The translations under genes and the position numbers were made by a program. The notes under the pieces were generated by a model. It ran no database searches and was not told the DNA's origin. It worked only from the letters and a program-made list of their open reading frames with translations. 57,604 nt of DNA from an uncultured Paraprevotella sp. (GTDB taxonomy: Bacteria > Bacteroidota > Bacteroidia > Bacteroidales > Bacteroidaceae): the NCBI GenBank assembly GCA_944321365.1, contig CALULA010000014.1:1-57604 (forward strand), read 5' to 3'. Shown here piece after piece: positions 39,956-49,024 of the stretch (position 1 is the stretch's first letter; each line of letters opens with the position of its first letter).

Positions 39956-40426
39956 TCAGACCTCCGGAACTTCCGGCTGGTCGTTTATTTCTGCTTTATA
40001 ATGAAATACATCCATGATGGGAGTCTCTGCGATGGAGGCTATCTCATAGTCGGCCATGGTGCCCTCCATGCCTTTGTCCAGCCGTTTTACCGCGTCGCGT
40101 AGATCGGATGCTTGTATGAGCATATTCTGGTTGCTTTTTTTCTCGGCACCGCTTTTCTCATCCAGTGTGATGAAAGCCACTTTGGCCTTGAACCAGCGGT
40201 CGGCTGCATCTTCGTCCGTTTCAAACAGCTCGGCATATTTGGCCCGTTTGATGTCGGTCACCTGGAACTCTCCGGACATGAAAGGTTCTATTTCTTCGAT
40301 GAAACGTCGCTCTGCTTCTGTGAAGCTGAGCGCGTCAACCAGATAAGGTTCAGTAACTTTTTTGACCAGACCGTTCTCTAATGTCTTTTCGTATCTTACT
40401 TTGCATTCAAACCATTCGTTCATCAT
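39956..40426 (-). CDS. DUF4494 protein
   Basis: 156 residues beginning MMNEWFECKVRYEK and containing TEPYLVDALSFTEAERRFIEEI and FKAKVAFITLDEKSGAEKK, typical of DUF4494, a Bacteroidetes family of unknown function (also met in phage-like settings). It is likely cytoplasmic, with an acidic C-terminal tail (NDQPEVPEV). It is co-oriented with yggS and shares its transcript. Confidence 0.85.
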   Translation of the reverse strand: MMNEWFECKVRYEKTLENGLVKKVTEPYLVDALSFTEAERRFIEEIEPFMSGEFQVTDIKRAKYAELFETDEDAADRWFKAKVAFITLDEKSGAEKKSNQNMLIQASDLRDAVKRLDKGMEGTMADYEIASIAETPIMDVFHYKAEINDQPEVPEV

Positions 40427-40457
40427 AATTGTAGTCTTTTGGGTATTTAAAACGGCG

Positions 40458-40465
40458 CAAAGTTA
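40458..40465 (-). promoter_or_regulatory. -7 box TAACTTTG of the DUF4494-yggS unit
   Basis: Minus-strand TAACTTTG 32 bp ahead of the ATG at 40426. Confidence 0.5.
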
Positions 40466-40611
40466 CATGATAATTCCCAATCCCGTGCAGTCCGGCAAAT
40501 AAAAATGAACAGGAACACAGAAATATATTTGGCTTTTTCCGGTTTCCTGATGAAGCGATCGGGCGGAATGAAGCCGTATGCCTGTATTCTGTTCGGGGAA
40601 AAACTGTTTTT

Positions 40612-40884
40612 CTACTTACGCCGACGGAATATACGGCGTATGTTGTTTGCCACTTTCAGTCCCATCATCACACCGTCATAGATAGCCATTCCCTGATCTA
40701 CCATGTTCATGAACATGCCGATTTTAGAGGTCGTTTTCGGGGGGGGAGCAAACATTTTCCGAGTGGTAGCCTTGATGTAGGCAGAACTTTCTTGCAGCTG
40801 TTTTCTTACAGCGGCTTTGCGTTGGCGCAAGGCTGCTATGGCGTCTTTCGGCATGGCTTGTGGATTAGGGTTTGTCGTTGTCAT
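40612..40884 (-). CDS. Small basic protein of unknown function
   Basis: 90 residues: an N-terminal Asn/Pro-rich start, an Arg/Lys-rich helix (about 15-45, DAIAALRQRKAAVRKQLQESS) and a second, partly hydrophobic helix (about 55-85, GMFMNMVDQGMAIYDGVMMGLKVANNIRRI) ending in RRIFRRRK. It overlaps the end of the holin-like gene by 20 bp, and together with that gene and the YtxH gene forms a three-gene minus-strand cluster. This grouping (YtxH, holin-like, small basic protein) recurs in Bacteroidetes in my recollection; the function is unknown. Confidence 0.65.
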   Translation of the reverse strand: MTTTNPNPQAMPKDAIAALRQRKAAVRKQLQESSAYIKATTRKMFAPPPKTTSKIGMFMNMVDQGMAIYDGVMMGLKVANNIRRIFRRRK

Positions 40885-41236
40885 CTCTGTCTATGATTAG
40901 TTGGGTCATGAAGCGTGCCAAAGGCTGGATGACCATGCGGTTTTTGTTGAAATAGAATATGAAAATCAGCAACAGAACGATGGCTGCAACGAGGGTAAAG
41001 CCCAAAGCCGGGCTGTCTAACAGGTCGCCTAAATAGCTGGCCAATGCAAAAGTCAGGAACAACAGCGCGATGGAGCCCAGCATCAGCAAGACCGCAACTA
41101 CGAGCATCATTGTCAGTATTACGGTCAGTTTCTCGGTGATATCCAATTTGACAAATTCTTTCTGGAGCTCAAGGTACTTCTTGAACTCCAGAAAAAGTCT
41201 GCCTATGCTTTCTATGTTTTTTTTACTTGAAAACAT
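40865..41236 (-). CDS. Phage holin-like membrane protein (Holin-X type)
   Basis: The 123-residue product has two strong hydrophobic segments (about 40-65 and 73-98) and a basic C-terminal stretch, the layout of PF07332-type proteins. In Bacteroidetes these are chromosomal envelope genes, not phage lysis genes; no phage genes surround it. It lies 11 bp after the YtxH gene and overlaps the next gene by 20 bp. Confidence 0.75.
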   Translation of the reverse strand: MFSSKKNIESIGRLFLEFKKYLELQKEFVKLDITEKLTVILTMMLVVAVLLMLGSIALLFLTFALASYLGDLLDSPALGFTLVAAIVLLLIFIFYFNKNRMVIQPLARFMTQLIIDRDDNDKP

Positions 41237-41247
41237 GAAAATGCCTG

Positions 41248-41457
41248 TTATACTTCTTCAGAAGATTTGATTTCGTCTGCAATCTCATCTACCAAAGAAT
41301 CCATTTCCTTACGGTTGAGCTTAATGCCGCGTTTACGCAAGGCCTCGGCTATGCGGTCACGGGTTTCTGTTCCTTTTTCCGGAGCGAATAAAATACCTAT
41401 TGCTGCACCTACAGCTGCGCCGCCAATGAATGCTGCTAAAAAACTTAATGCTTTCAT
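41248..41457 (-). CDS. YtxH-domain small protein
   Basis: 69 residues with an N-terminal Ala/Gly-rich membrane segment (AAFIGGAAVGAAIGILFAPEKG), then an acidic and basic helix (TETRDRIAEALRKRGIKLNRKEMDSLV). This is the YtxH/Gas-vesicle-like layout linked to general stress in Gram-positive bacteria, with no fixed function here. First gene of the three-gene cluster; promoter at 41490-41497. Confidence 0.82.
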   Translation of the reverse strand: MKALSFLAAFIGGAAVGAAIGILFAPEKGTETRDRIAEALRKRGIKLNRKEMDSLVDEIADEIKSSEEV

Positions 41458-41489
41458 GATAAATGCTTTTTATAAATTGATTACACTCA

Positions 41490-41497
41490 CAAAGTTA
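41490..41497 (-). promoter_or_regulatory. -7 box TAACTTTG of the YtxH cluster
   Basis: Minus-strand TAACTTTG 33 bp ahead of the ATG at 41457. Confidence 0.55.
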
Positions 41498-41587
41498 TAA
41501 AAAAACGGGAAACAACGGCACAGTTCTGCGGCTTTTTTTTCATTATTTTTTTAGGGACTGTGATTTAACCTTTTTTTTATGCCAACC

Positions 41588-41619
41588 TTTTTATCATGTA
41601 TAAATAATATGTAACTTTG
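41588..41619 (+). promoter_or_regulatory. Promoter of the SPOR-domain gene
   Basis: TTTT (41588-41591), a 20-bp gap, then TAACTTTG (41612-41619). The leader is about 90 bases. Confidence 0.55.
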
Positions 41620-41713
41620 TCGCTTGATGTGGATGTGGGTTTGTTCACTTCAGTATAGGCCCTGAGTAAAAGCATGAAGCTAATCAATAATTAAAAAAAC
41701 AAATAGACAACGT

Positions 41714-42214
41714 ATGAAAAAAAATTTTGTGTTAGGGATAGGGTTGAGCGCGGCTTTGGCCATGACTTCCTGCAAGTCTTCAGAGAGCGCCTATAAAAAA
41801 GCTTATGAAAAGGCTAAACAGCAGCAGGTTGTAGCTGCGGAACAGGAGCCGGTTCAGACTCAGACTACCACACAGGTGGAAGTGACTCCCGTAACGCCTG
41901 TAACTCCGCAGGAGCCGGTCAGCACGACTGATGTGAACACGGTGCAGGTGCAGACTGAGAATGTGACAGTGGTTTCGGGCAGCGGCCTGAAAGCTTATAG
42001 TGTCGTATGCGGCAGCTTTAGTCTGAAAGCCAACGCTGAGGGGCTGCAGAAAACATTGTCCAATGCCGGTTACAATGCCCAGGTCGTTTACAATGGCGAG
42101 AAAAACATGTACCGCGTAGTGGCTTCTACTTTTGACGACAAGGCCGCAGCAGTGCAGTCGCGCGATGTCTTGCGCGGCACATATTCTGATGCGTGGCTGC
42201 TTTATTCCAAATAA
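41714..42214 (+). CDS. SPOR-domain lipoprotein
   Basis: 166 residues. A lipoprotein signal ends at Cys20 (AMTSC); a low-complexity Gln/Thr/Val/Pro linker (about 35-85) leads to a SPOR domain (about 93-164: AYSVVCGSFSLKANAEGLQKTL, then YRVVASTFDDKAAA). SPOR domains bind denuded glycan strands at the division septum, so this is likely an outer-membrane-anchored septal peptidoglycan-binding protein. It is monocistronic and ends at the hairpin at 42248-42274. Confidence 0.88.
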   Translation: MKKNFVLGIGLSAALAMTSCKSSESAYKKAYEKAKQQQVVAAEQEPVQTQTTTQVEVTPVTPVTPQEPVSTTDVNTVQVQTENVTVVSGSGLKAYSVVCGSFSLKANAEGLQKTLSNAGYNAQVVYNGEKNMYRVVASTFDDKAAAVQSRDVLRGTYSDAWLLYSK

Positions 42215-42247
42215 CTTATCTTACTTTTGGATGAGAACTGACGCATG

Positions 42248-42274
42248 CGGGGACGAAGTGGTGCTTTGTCCCCG
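42248..42274 (+). terminator. Hairpin after the SPOR gene
   Basis: CGGGGACGAAG and CTTTGTCCCCG form an 11-bp stem (one G-T pair) over a five-base loop. No T-run follows, so it may only slow transcription. Confidence 0.55.
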
Positions 42275-42335
42275 TATGTCGTATGCATGGCGACGGGGAA
42301 AGCAGGCTATTAAGAATAATTTGTTTTTGCAGAGG

Positions 42336-42365
42336 GGCGTTTATCATTCGTTTTTATTAATTTTG
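42336..42365 (+). promoter_or_regulatory. Promoter of ruvX, very close to the start codon
   Basis: TTTG (42336-42339), an 18-bp gap, then TAATTTTG (42358-42365). The ruvX ATG at 42374 is only 8 bp past the -7 box, so the mRNA leader would be a few bases or none. Confidence 0.6.
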
Positions 42366-42373
42366 CAATCTGT

Positions 42374-42799
42374 ATGGGAAGAATTCTATCTATTGATTAC
42401 GGTCGGAAACGGACAGGATTGGCAGTTACAGACCCCTTGCAGTTGATTGCAAATGGATTGACCACGGTGCCTACGGCGTCTGCTGTTGATTTTGTGGCGG
42501 ATTATGTCCGTCGGGAAACGGTGGAGCGCATCATTGTGGGATGGCCGCGGCAAACCAATGGCCAGGATTCTGAAAATGCGTCTCGAATTAAACCTTTTGT
42601 ACAACGGCTGAAGAAGTTATTGCCGGATATTCCTGTGGAATTTTATGATGAACGTTTCACTTCGGTATTGGCACATCAGACTATGCTGGAGGGCGGGTTG
42701 AAGAAAAAGGACAGGCAAAATAAAGCGTTGGTGGACGAGATCAGTGCGACCATCATCTTGCAAGGATGGTTGGAGGCGCGCAGGACAAGAACATTATAA
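42374..42799 (+). CDS. ruvX: Putative pre-16S rRNA nuclease / Holliday junction resolvase-like (YqgF)
   Basis: 141 residues of the RNase H-like YqgF fold: MGRILSIDYGRKRTGLAVTD with the first catalytic Asp8, then VGWPRQTNGQDSENA, and FYDERFTSV and DEISATIIL near the end supplying the other acidic residues. Named for Holliday-junction resolvase similarity, but in E. coli it matures the 5' end of 16S rRNA. The start is the standard family start. It is the first gene of a run (ruvX, def, TPR gene) leading into translation genes. Confidence 0.93.
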   Translation: MGRILSIDYGRKRTGLAVTDPLQLIANGLTTVPTASAVDFVADYVRRETVERIIVGWPRQTNGQDSENASRIKPFVQRLKKLLPDIPVEFYDERFTSVLAHQTMLEGGLKKKDRQNKALVDEISATIILQGWLEARRTRTL

Positions 42800-42811
42800 T
42801 AAAACTTTAAT

Positions 42812-43372
42812 ATGATATTACCGATTTATACGTTCGGTCAGCCGGTTCTGCGCAAGGTGGCCGAAGACATTACTCCGGAATATCCGGAACTGAAAGAGCT
42901 GATAGAAAACATGTATGAGACGCTGGAATATTCCGAGGGCATCGGACTGGCTGCTCCGCAAGTGGGATTATCCATCCGCTTGGTTGTGATTAACCTGGAT
43001 GTTATATCTGACGATCTACCGGAATATAAGGGATATATACATACGTTTATTAACCCTCATATTTTGGATTATGATGATACGGAAACAGACTTGATGGAAG
43101 AGGGGTGTCTGAGTTTTCCGGGCATTCATGAGTCTGTACGCCGTCCGACGCGTATTCATGTGACCTATATGGATGAGAATTTTCAGCCTCATACAGAATG
43201 GGTGGATGGTTATTTGGCGCGTGTAATGCAGCACGAGTTTGATCATCTGGAGGGGAAAATGTTCGTAGATCGCCTTTCCATGCTTCGTAAACAGCTGATA
43301 AAAGGAAAACTGGCTGACTTGCAGAAAGGCAGGTTCCGGTGCACTTATAAAGTCAAGACGAGGAAAGCATAA
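42812..43372 (+). CDS. def: Peptide deformylase
   Basis: Removes the formyl group from new proteins at the ribosome. The 186-residue chain shows the three metal-site motifs: GIGLAAPQVG (43-52), EEGCLSFPG with the metal ligand Cys99, and QHEFDHLEG with His141, Glu142 and His145. Length is usual for type-I bacterial enzymes. It is 12 bp after ruvX, and its TAA overlaps the ATG of the TPR gene by one base (TAATG), so translation is probably coupled. Confidence 0.97.
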   Translation: MILPIYTFGQPVLRKVAEDITPEYPELKELIENMYETLEYSEGIGLAAPQVGLSIRLVVINLDVISDDLPEYKGYIHTFINPHILDYDDTETDLMEEGCLSFPGIHESVRRPTRIHVTYMDENFQPHTEWVDGYLARVMQHEFDHLEGKMFVDRLSMLRKQLIKGKLADLQKGRFRCTYKVKTRKA

Positions 43373-45384
43373 TGACGTTGTGGCGGAAAGTCATTCTTCT
43401 GTTTTTCGGATTCCTTCCGGTTGCGGCATGGGCGCAGATTAACACCGACCGCATGATGCTGATGGGGCGCAATGCGCTCTATTATGAAGATTACGTACTT
43501 TCCATACAACGTTTCAACATGGTGATTTCGGCCAAGCCTTATTTGTCTGAGCCTTATTTCTATAGAGGATTGGCCAAGTTCTACCTGGAGGACTATGCCG
43601 GAGCCGAGAAGGATTGCGGATCAGCCATTGAACGTAATCCGTTCTTGCCGGATAATTATGAACTTCGTGGGCTGTGTCGGATAAATCTTCAGCGTTATCA
43701 GGATGCGGTTTCCGATTATAACAGCCTGTTGAATATAGAACCGGAGAATGAAAGTGCGCTGCACAACATGACATTGTGCTATCTGGAGCTGAAGGATTAC
43801 GATAGTGCGGTTAACTGTGTTGACCGAATGTTGGCTTTGTGGCCTCAGAAAGCTCAGCTTTATACGATGAAAGCTCAGGCTTATTTCATGCAGAAGGATA
43901 CGACGCAAGCTATGGAATGCCTGGACAAAGCTTTGGATATCGATCCTTATGAGGGGCAGGCTTGGGCCATGCGGGCGTCGGTGTATGCCGACAAGGGCGA
44001 ATATAAGCTTGCGGAAGAGGCTTTGGATAAAACCATTCAACAGATTCCCAGAGAGGCGGGGCACTACATCAACCGAGCTTTGGTACGCTATCATCAACGC
44101 AACCTGCGGGGCGCTATGGATGATTATGATGTTGCCTTGGAATTGGATTCTGCAAATTATATCGGTCATTTCAACCGCGGGTTGCTTCGGGCGCAGGTGG
44201 GGGATGATAATCGTGCGATTGATGATTTCAATTTTGTCTTGAAATTGGAGCCGGATAATATGATTGCATTGTTCAATCGGGCTTTGATGTTGGACAATAC
44301 CGGGGATTATCAGGGAGCGATAAGAGATATTAATGCTGTGATTAAGGAATTCCCGAATTTTTGGACGGGGTATCAGTTCCGTGCTGAAGTGCGTCGTAAA
44401 TTGGGAGATACAAAGGGAGCTGAACAGGATGAGTTCAAGGTGCTGAAAGCCCAAATGGAGATGCGCTATGGAAATAAAAAGAATGTAGTGGCGAAATCCA
44501 CCAGAAAGGTCAGTGACCGTACGATGGAAGATTATGATAAACTGGTAGAGGCAGATACGGAAAGCGACGATGCTCCGTCTTATGAGAGCGAATATAGAGG
44601 GAAAATCCAGAACCGTAAAACTGAATTAAGGCCTGAGCCGTATCTTGTTTTATCATATTATTCCAAGCTGAACGGCTTTCAGCGTCGTATATATAATAAG
44701 GAATTGGAGCAATTGAACGCTAAACGTGTCCTTCCTGAAGCTTTGCTGATGACTAATGAGGAGATTCCGTTGGACGAAGAACAAGTGCAGAAACATTTTT
44801 TGTCTATTCGGACTCTTTCGGATAAGATTGCACTTCAACCATCCAACGCCATGTGGTATTTCACCCGTGCGATAGACGAGTATTTGGTGCAAGATTTTGA
44901 AAAGGCTATGTCCGACGTGAATCGAGTCGTGGAGTTAGATTCTACTTTTGTTTTGGGCTATTTTTTGCGGGCACAGATAAGAATGAAAAATCAGGAAGTG
45001 AGGAATGCAGAGCAAGGACAGGACGAGAAGGGCGGAACGGAATTATGGAATTTTGATGCATCTCGCCCGGTCTACCAGGCAGCTCTTGCAGATTGTGACC
45101 GCGTGCTGGCGGCGGATCCGAATTTTGCCGGTTGCTATTATAATAAAGGTAATATTTATTTAAAAATGAATCTTTGGGCAGAAGCTATCGCATCCTACAC
45201 TCGTGCCTTGGAATGCAATTCCGGCTATGCTGACGCTTACTATAACAGAGGCGTAGCTTATATCCTGTCCGGAGATACGGCTAAAGGCGTGGCAGATTTG
45301 AGTCATGCCGGAGAAATGGGGCTTTATAAGGCTTATAATTTGATAAAGAGATACGGGAACAAAGTATTGGCAGAGAAAAAGTAA
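43372..45384 (+). CDS. TPR-repeat exported protein
   Basis: 670 residues with a signal peptide (MTLWRKVILLFFGFLPVAAWAQ, cut near residue 21) and at least ten tetratricopeptide units: repeated patterns such as AxxDYxxLLxIEPxN and YAxxNRGLLRAQVGDDxxAIDDFNFVLKLEPDN from about 30 to 330 and again from about 455 to 660. Between lies a charged, mostly helical linker. TPR solenoids mediate protein-protein contacts; in the periplasm of this phylum they often scaffold envelope assembly. The start overlaps the def stop codon. No specific partner can be named. Confidence 0.85.
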   Translation: MTLWRKVILLFFGFLPVAAWAQINTDRMMLMGRNALYYEDYVLSIQRFNMVISAKPYLSEPYFYRGLAKFYLEDYAGAEKDCGSAIERNPFLPDNYELRGLCRINLQRYQDAVSDYNSLLNIEPENESALHNMTLCYLELKDYDSAVNCVDRMLALWPQKAQLYTMKAQAYFMQKDTTQAMECLDKALDIDPYEGQAWAMRASVYADKGEYKLAEEALDKTIQQIPREAGHYINRALVRYHQRNLRGAMDDYDVALELDSANYIGHFNRGLLRAQVGDDNRAIDDFNFVLKLEPDNMIALFNRALMLDNTGDYQGAIRDINAVIKEFPNFWTGYQFRAEVRRKLGDTKGAEQDEFKVLKAQMEMRYGNKKNVVAKSTRKVSDRTMEDYDKLVEADTESDDAPSYESEYRGKIQNRKTELRPEPYLVLSYYSKLNGFQRRIYNKELEQLNAKRVLPEALLMTNEEIPLDEEQVQKHFLSIRTLSDKIALQPSNAMWYFTRAIDEYLVQDFEKAMSDVNRVVELDSTFVLGYFLRAQIRMKNQEVRNAEQGQDEKGGTELWNFDASRPVYQAALADCDRVLAADPNFAGCYYNKGNIYLKMNLWAEAIASYTRALECNSGYADAYYNRGVAYILSGDTAKGVADLSHAGEMGLYKAYNLIKRYGNKVLAEKK

Positions 45385-45439
45385 GTTCGGTGATGGTTAC
45401 TTTTTTTATGCATTGTGCCTTGGTTTCGTGAAAAATAAC

Positions 45440-45447
45440 TATTTTTG
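45440..45447 (+). promoter_or_regulatory. -7 box TATTTTTG of thrS
   Basis: TATTTTTG 30 bp ahead of the thrS ATG. Confidence 0.5.
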
Positions 45448-45477
45448 CAATCTTGAAAAAGGACAATAAGTACGATT

Positions 45478-47421
45478 ATGATAAAGATAACTTTTCCTGA
45501 TGGCTCAGTACGTGAATACGAAGCCGGTGTTACAGGTCTGCAGATTGCCGAGAGTATCTCTTCCCGTTTGGCGCAAGAGGTGTTGGTCTGTGGCGTGAAT
45601 GGTGAGATTGTAGAGTTGAACCGACCTATCAAGGATGATGCTTCTGTCGTTCTTTATAAGTGGGAAGATGCAGAAGGCAAGCACGCATTCTGGCATACTT
45701 CGGCTCATTTGATGGCCGAAGCGTTGCAAGAACTTTATCCGGGAATCCAATTCGGAATCGGGCCGGCCATCGAAAGTGGTTTCTATTATGACGTGATGCC
45801 GCCTGCAGATGTCGTGATTCGTGAAAGCGATTTCGGCAATATAGAGAAAAAGATGCTTGAGCTGGTTCAGCGTAAGGAGCCTGTGGTGCGTGCGGAAATC
45901 TCAAAGGCCGATGCCTTGAAGTTCTTCGGGGAGCATGGTCAGACCTATAAGAATGAGTTGATTGAGGATTTGGAGGACGGGCATATCTCGACCTATACGC
46001 AAGGTTCCTTTACAGACTTGTGCCGCGGTCCGCATTTGCTGAATACGGGACTGATAAAGGCTGTGAAAGTGATGGCGGTCTCTTCCGCTTATTGGCGTGG
46101 AGATGAGAAGCGTCCTCAGATGACTCGTATATACGGAATCTCTTTCCCGAAGAAGAAAATGCTGGACGAGCATTTGGCCTTATTGGAAGAGGCAAAGAAA
46201 CGTGACCATCGCAAGATTGGCAAGGAGATGGAATTGTTTATGTTCTCCGAGCGAGTAGGAAAAGGACTTCCGATATGGCTTCCCAAAGGAACCGTGTTGC
46301 GTTTGCGTTTGGAGGACTTTTTGAAGAAAATCCAGAAGCGTTATGGCTATCAGCAAGTAATCACACCGCATATAGGGGGGAAGAATCTTTATGTGACTTC
46401 CGGCCATTATGCTCATTACGGAAAGGATTCCTTCCAGCCGATTCATACACCGGAACCGGGCGAGGAGTATATGTTGAAGCCCATGAACTGCCCTCATCAC
46501 TGCGAGATTTACGCTTGGAAACCGCGTTCATACAAGGACCTGCCTCTGCGTATAGCAGAATTCGGTACGGTGTATCGCTATGAACAGAGCGGAGAGTTGC
46601 ACGGTCTGACGAGAGTCCGTTCTTTCACGCAGGATGATGCACATATCTTTTGTCGTCCCGACCAGGTGAAAGACGAGTTTATTCGTGTGATGGAAATCAT
46701 TCAGATTATCTTTGGAGCGTTGAACTTTGACACCTATGAGGCACAGATTTCTTTGCGCGATCCGAACAATCGTGAGAAATATATCGGTTCGGATGAAGTC
46801 TGGGCTGAAGCGGAAAATGCCATCGTCGAAGCTTGTAAGGAGAAGGGCTTGAATGCGAAGGTCGCATACGGTGAGGCCGCTTTCTATGGTCCTAAACTCG
46901 ATTTCATGGTAAAAGATGCTTTGGGTCGGCGTTGGCAGCTGGGTACAATCCAAGTAGACTATAATCTTCCGGAGCGTTTCAAACTGGAATATACGGGTGA
47001 GGATAACCAGAAACACCGTCCGGTGATGATTCATCGTGCGCCTTTCGGCTCGATGGAACGTTTCTGCGCCGTGCTGATAGAGCACACGGCCGGTCATTTC
47101 CCCTTGTGGCTGACGCCTGATCAAGTGGCTATTCTCCCGATTTCGGAGAAGTTTAACGATTACGCCAAGAAGTTGTGCGCATATTTTGACGAGCAGGATG
47201 TACGTGCCATCATAGATGACCGAAACGAGAAGATTGGACGTAAGATCCGTGATAACGAAATGAAACGCATACCTTACATGCTGATTGTGGGCGAAAAAGA
47301 GGCTGCCGACGGTACGGTATCCGTAAGAAAACAAGGAGCAGGCGACCAAGGAAGCATGAAATTCGAGGATTTTGCAAAGAAAATCAACGAAGAGGTTCGT
47401 AATATGACAAATAAATATTAA
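45478..47421 (+). CDS. thrS: Threonyl-tRNA synthetase
   Basis: 647 residues in the normal order: TGS domain (about 1-61), second additional domain with the editing site ([12 protein letters not shown] near 77, then [11 protein letters not shown] near 178), class-II catalytic core with [10 protein letters not shown] (near 336, zinc-binding Cys) and RxH-type QDDAHIFC motif 2 region, and the C-terminal anticodon-binding domain ([12 protein letters not shown] to the end). It charges tRNA-Thr with ATP. It begins the conserved thrS-infC-rpmI-rplT set. Confidence 0.98.
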   Translation: MIKITFPDGSVREYEAGVTGLQIAESISSRLAQEVLVCGVNGEIVELNRPIKDDASVVLYKWEDAEGKHAFWHTSAHLMAEALQELYPGIQFGIGPAIESGFYYDVMPPADVVIRESDFGNIEKKMLELVQRKEPVVRAEISKADALKFFGEHGQTYKNELIEDLEDGHISTYTQGSFTDLCRGPHLLNTGLIKAVKVMAVSSAYWRGDEKRPQMTRIYGISFPKKKMLDEHLALLEEAKKRDHRKIGKEMELFMFSERVGKGLPIWLPKGTVLRLRLEDFLKKIQKRYGYQQVITPHIGGKNLYVTSGHYAHYGKDSFQPIHTPEPGEEYMLKPMNCPHHCEIYAWKPRSYKDLPLRIAEFGTVYRYEQSGELHGLTRVRSFTQDDAHIFCRPDQVKDEFIRVMEIIQIIFGALNFDTYEAQISLRDPNNREKYIGSDEVWAEAENAIVEACKEKGLNAKVAYGEAAFYGPKLDFMVKDALGRRWQLGTIQVDYNLPERFKLEYTGEDNQKHRPVMIHRAPFGSMERFCAVLIEHTAGHFPLWLTPDQVAILPISEKFNDYAKKLCAYFDEQDVRAIIDDRNEKIGRKIRDNEMKRIPYMLIVGEKEAADGTVSVRKQGAGDQGSMKFEDFAKKINEEVRNMTNKY

Positions 47422-47493
47422 ATTTGCACCCGAATTTTAGAAAACCGATTCCTATAATCTGAAGCAAACAAAGAGAAGAGAACAACATTTCTG

Positions 47494-48138
47494 ATGAAGA
47501 AAGACAATTTGAAACAGCAGTATCGTGTCAATGAACAGATACGTGTGCGTGAAGTCCGGATAGTGGGTGATAACGTGGAATCTACGGTCGTGCCTATAGC
47601 ACAGGCCTTGCAAATGGCAGAGAATCAGGGCGTGGATCTCGTGGAAATATCCCCGAATGCAGTTCCTCCTGTTTGTCGTCTGATAGATTACAGCAAGTTC
47701 CTCTATCAGCAGAAGAAGAGGCAGAAAGAGATGAAAGCCAAGCAAGTCAAGGTGGATGTGAAGGAAATCCGTTTCGGTCCGCAGACTGACGACCATGACT
47801 ATAACTTTAAGTTGAAACATGCGCAGGGCTTTCTTTCTGAAGGTGACAAGGTAAAGGCTTATGTGTTCTTTAAGGGACGTAGCATCCTGTTCAAGGAGCA
47901 GGGGGAAGTGTTGTTGCTTCGTTTCGCGAATGATTTGGAGGAATATGGCAAGGTGGAGCAGATGCCTGTGCTGGAGGGTAAGCGGATGACGATTTTCATC
48001 GCCCCTAAAAAGCAAGGTCAGGTGAAGAAAGCTGCGGCAGGTGCTGCGGTTCCAGATGCTCCGAAAGTGGAAAGAAGTCAGCCTAAGGTCAATGCTCCCA
48101 AGGAGTATAAGAGCCCGACTATTGAAGGTGAGGAGTAA
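47494..48138 (+). CDS. infC: Translation initiation factor IF-3
   Basis: 214 residues beginning [24 protein letters not shown], the standard N-terminal domain, a lysine-rich linker ([23 protein letters not shown]) and the C-terminal domain ([14 protein letters not shown] [22 protein letters not shown]). Here the start is a normal ATG, not the ATT used by E. coli infC for autocontrol, so that control is absent. The last 40 residues form an Ala/Pro/Lys-rich extension longer than in E. coli. It is 72 bp after thrS. Confidence 0.97.
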   Translation: MKKDNLKQQYRVNEQIRVREVRIVGDNVESTVVPIAQALQMAENQGVDLVEISPNAVPPVCRLIDYSKFLYQQKKRQKEMKAKQVKVDVKEIRFGPQTDDHDYNFKLKHAQGFLSEGDKVKAYVFFKGRSILFKEQGEVLLLRFANDLEEYGKVEQMPVLEGKRMTIFIAPKKQGQVKKAAAGAAVPDAPKVERSQPKVNAPKEYKSPTIEGEE

Positions 48139-48220
48139 GAAGAATGAAGAAGTATGTGCGTAACGCCTTGGTATATGCGTTGCCACGCGTATGAATATAA
48201 TAACTTTAAAATTAAACAAA

Positions 48221-48418
48221 ATGCCAAAAGTAAAGACGAATTCCGGTGCAAAAAAAAGATTCGTTCTTACCGGAACCGGTAAAATTAAGAGACATCATGC
48301 TTATCACAGTCACATCCTGACTAAGAAAACGAAGAAGCAGAAGAGAAATTTGGTGCATGATGACATTGTGGTTACAGCAGACCGTAAACAGGTGCGCGAC
48401 TTGCTTTGTCTGCGTTAA
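48221..48418 (+). CDS. rpmI: Ribosomal protein L35
   Basis: 65 residues from [14 protein letters not shown], the universal L35 start; the in-frame ATG at 48191 would add a non-homologous leader and is rejected. The protein is strongly basic. It is between infC and rplT, as expected. Confidence 0.97.
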   Translation: MPKVKTNSGAKKRFVLTGTGKIKRHHAYHSHILTKKTKKQKRNLVHDDIVVTADRKQVRDLLCLR

Positions 48419-48477
48419 TCATTATGGAGTGATTGAGTTTTAAGAAAGTTACTAACCGAATGTTTTAGCCTGAAGAG

Positions 48478-48513
48478 CATTCAGCTGCATTTTTCATGTG
48501 AATGGACTGAATG
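48478..48513 (+). promoter_or_regulatory. Inverted repeat in the rpmI-rplT spacer
   Basis: CATTCAG (48478-48484) and CTGAATG (48507-48513) with a 22-base loop, 28 bp ahead of the rplT ATG. L20 represses its own mRNA in other bacteria through structured leaders; whether this hairpin takes part is unknown. Confidence 0.3.
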
Positions 48514-48541
48514 ACGCTAACATTTAAAAAAGAATTAAATT

Positions 48542-48886
48542 ATGCCAAGATCAGTAAATCATGTTGCTTCAAGAGCAAGAAGAAAGAAAATTTTAGGTTT
48601 AACCAGAGGTTATTTCGGTGCCCGTAAGAATGTTTGGACCGTAGCAAAGAATACTTGGGAGAAAGGTCTGACTTATGCCTACCGTGATCGCCGCAACAAA
48701 AAGCGTAACTTCCGTGCCTTGTGGATTCAGCGTATCAACGCTGCTGCCCGGTTGGAAGGTATGTCATATTCTCAGTTGATGGGTGCTTTGCACAAGGGAG
48801 GAATCGAAATCAACCGTAAGGTTCTTGCCGACTTGGCTATGAACCATCCTGAAGCTTTCAAGGCTGTTGTTGCAAAAGTAAAGTAA
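48542..48886 (+). CDS. rplT: Ribosomal protein L20
   Basis: 114 residues, [32 protein letters not shown], the standard basic N-terminal extension that binds 23S rRNA (quoted in part), then the globular end ([21 protein letters not shown]). It needs no alternative start. It ends the translation cluster at a strong terminator. Confidence 0.98.
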   Translation: MPRSVNHVASRARRKKILGLTRGYFGARKNVWTVAKNTWEKGLTYAYRDRRNKKRNFRALWIQRINAAARLEGMSYSQLMGALHKGGIEINRKVLADLAMNHPEAFKAVVAKVK

Positions 48887-48920
48887 TAATGTGACAGGTT
48901 TGTTGCAAAATTTTTAAGAT

Positions 48921-48957
48921 AAAAAGGCGTATTGCTTGTCGATACGCCTTTTTTTAT
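48921..48957 (+). terminator. Rho-independent terminator of the translation cluster
   Basis: AAGGCGTAT (48924-48932) pairs with ATACGCCTT (48942-48950) and is followed by seven or more T. Confidence 0.9.
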
Positions 48958-49024
48958 TTTATTTTGCAACGGAATAAGTTGCTGTTCTTGCTATATGATT
49001 GTGTATTTTTAATTATATATTTCA

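Noticed and set aside
40865..41236. Prophage remnant suggested by the holin-like gene
   Set aside because: No other phage genes are near; this family is a normal chromosomal envelope component in Bacteroidetes.
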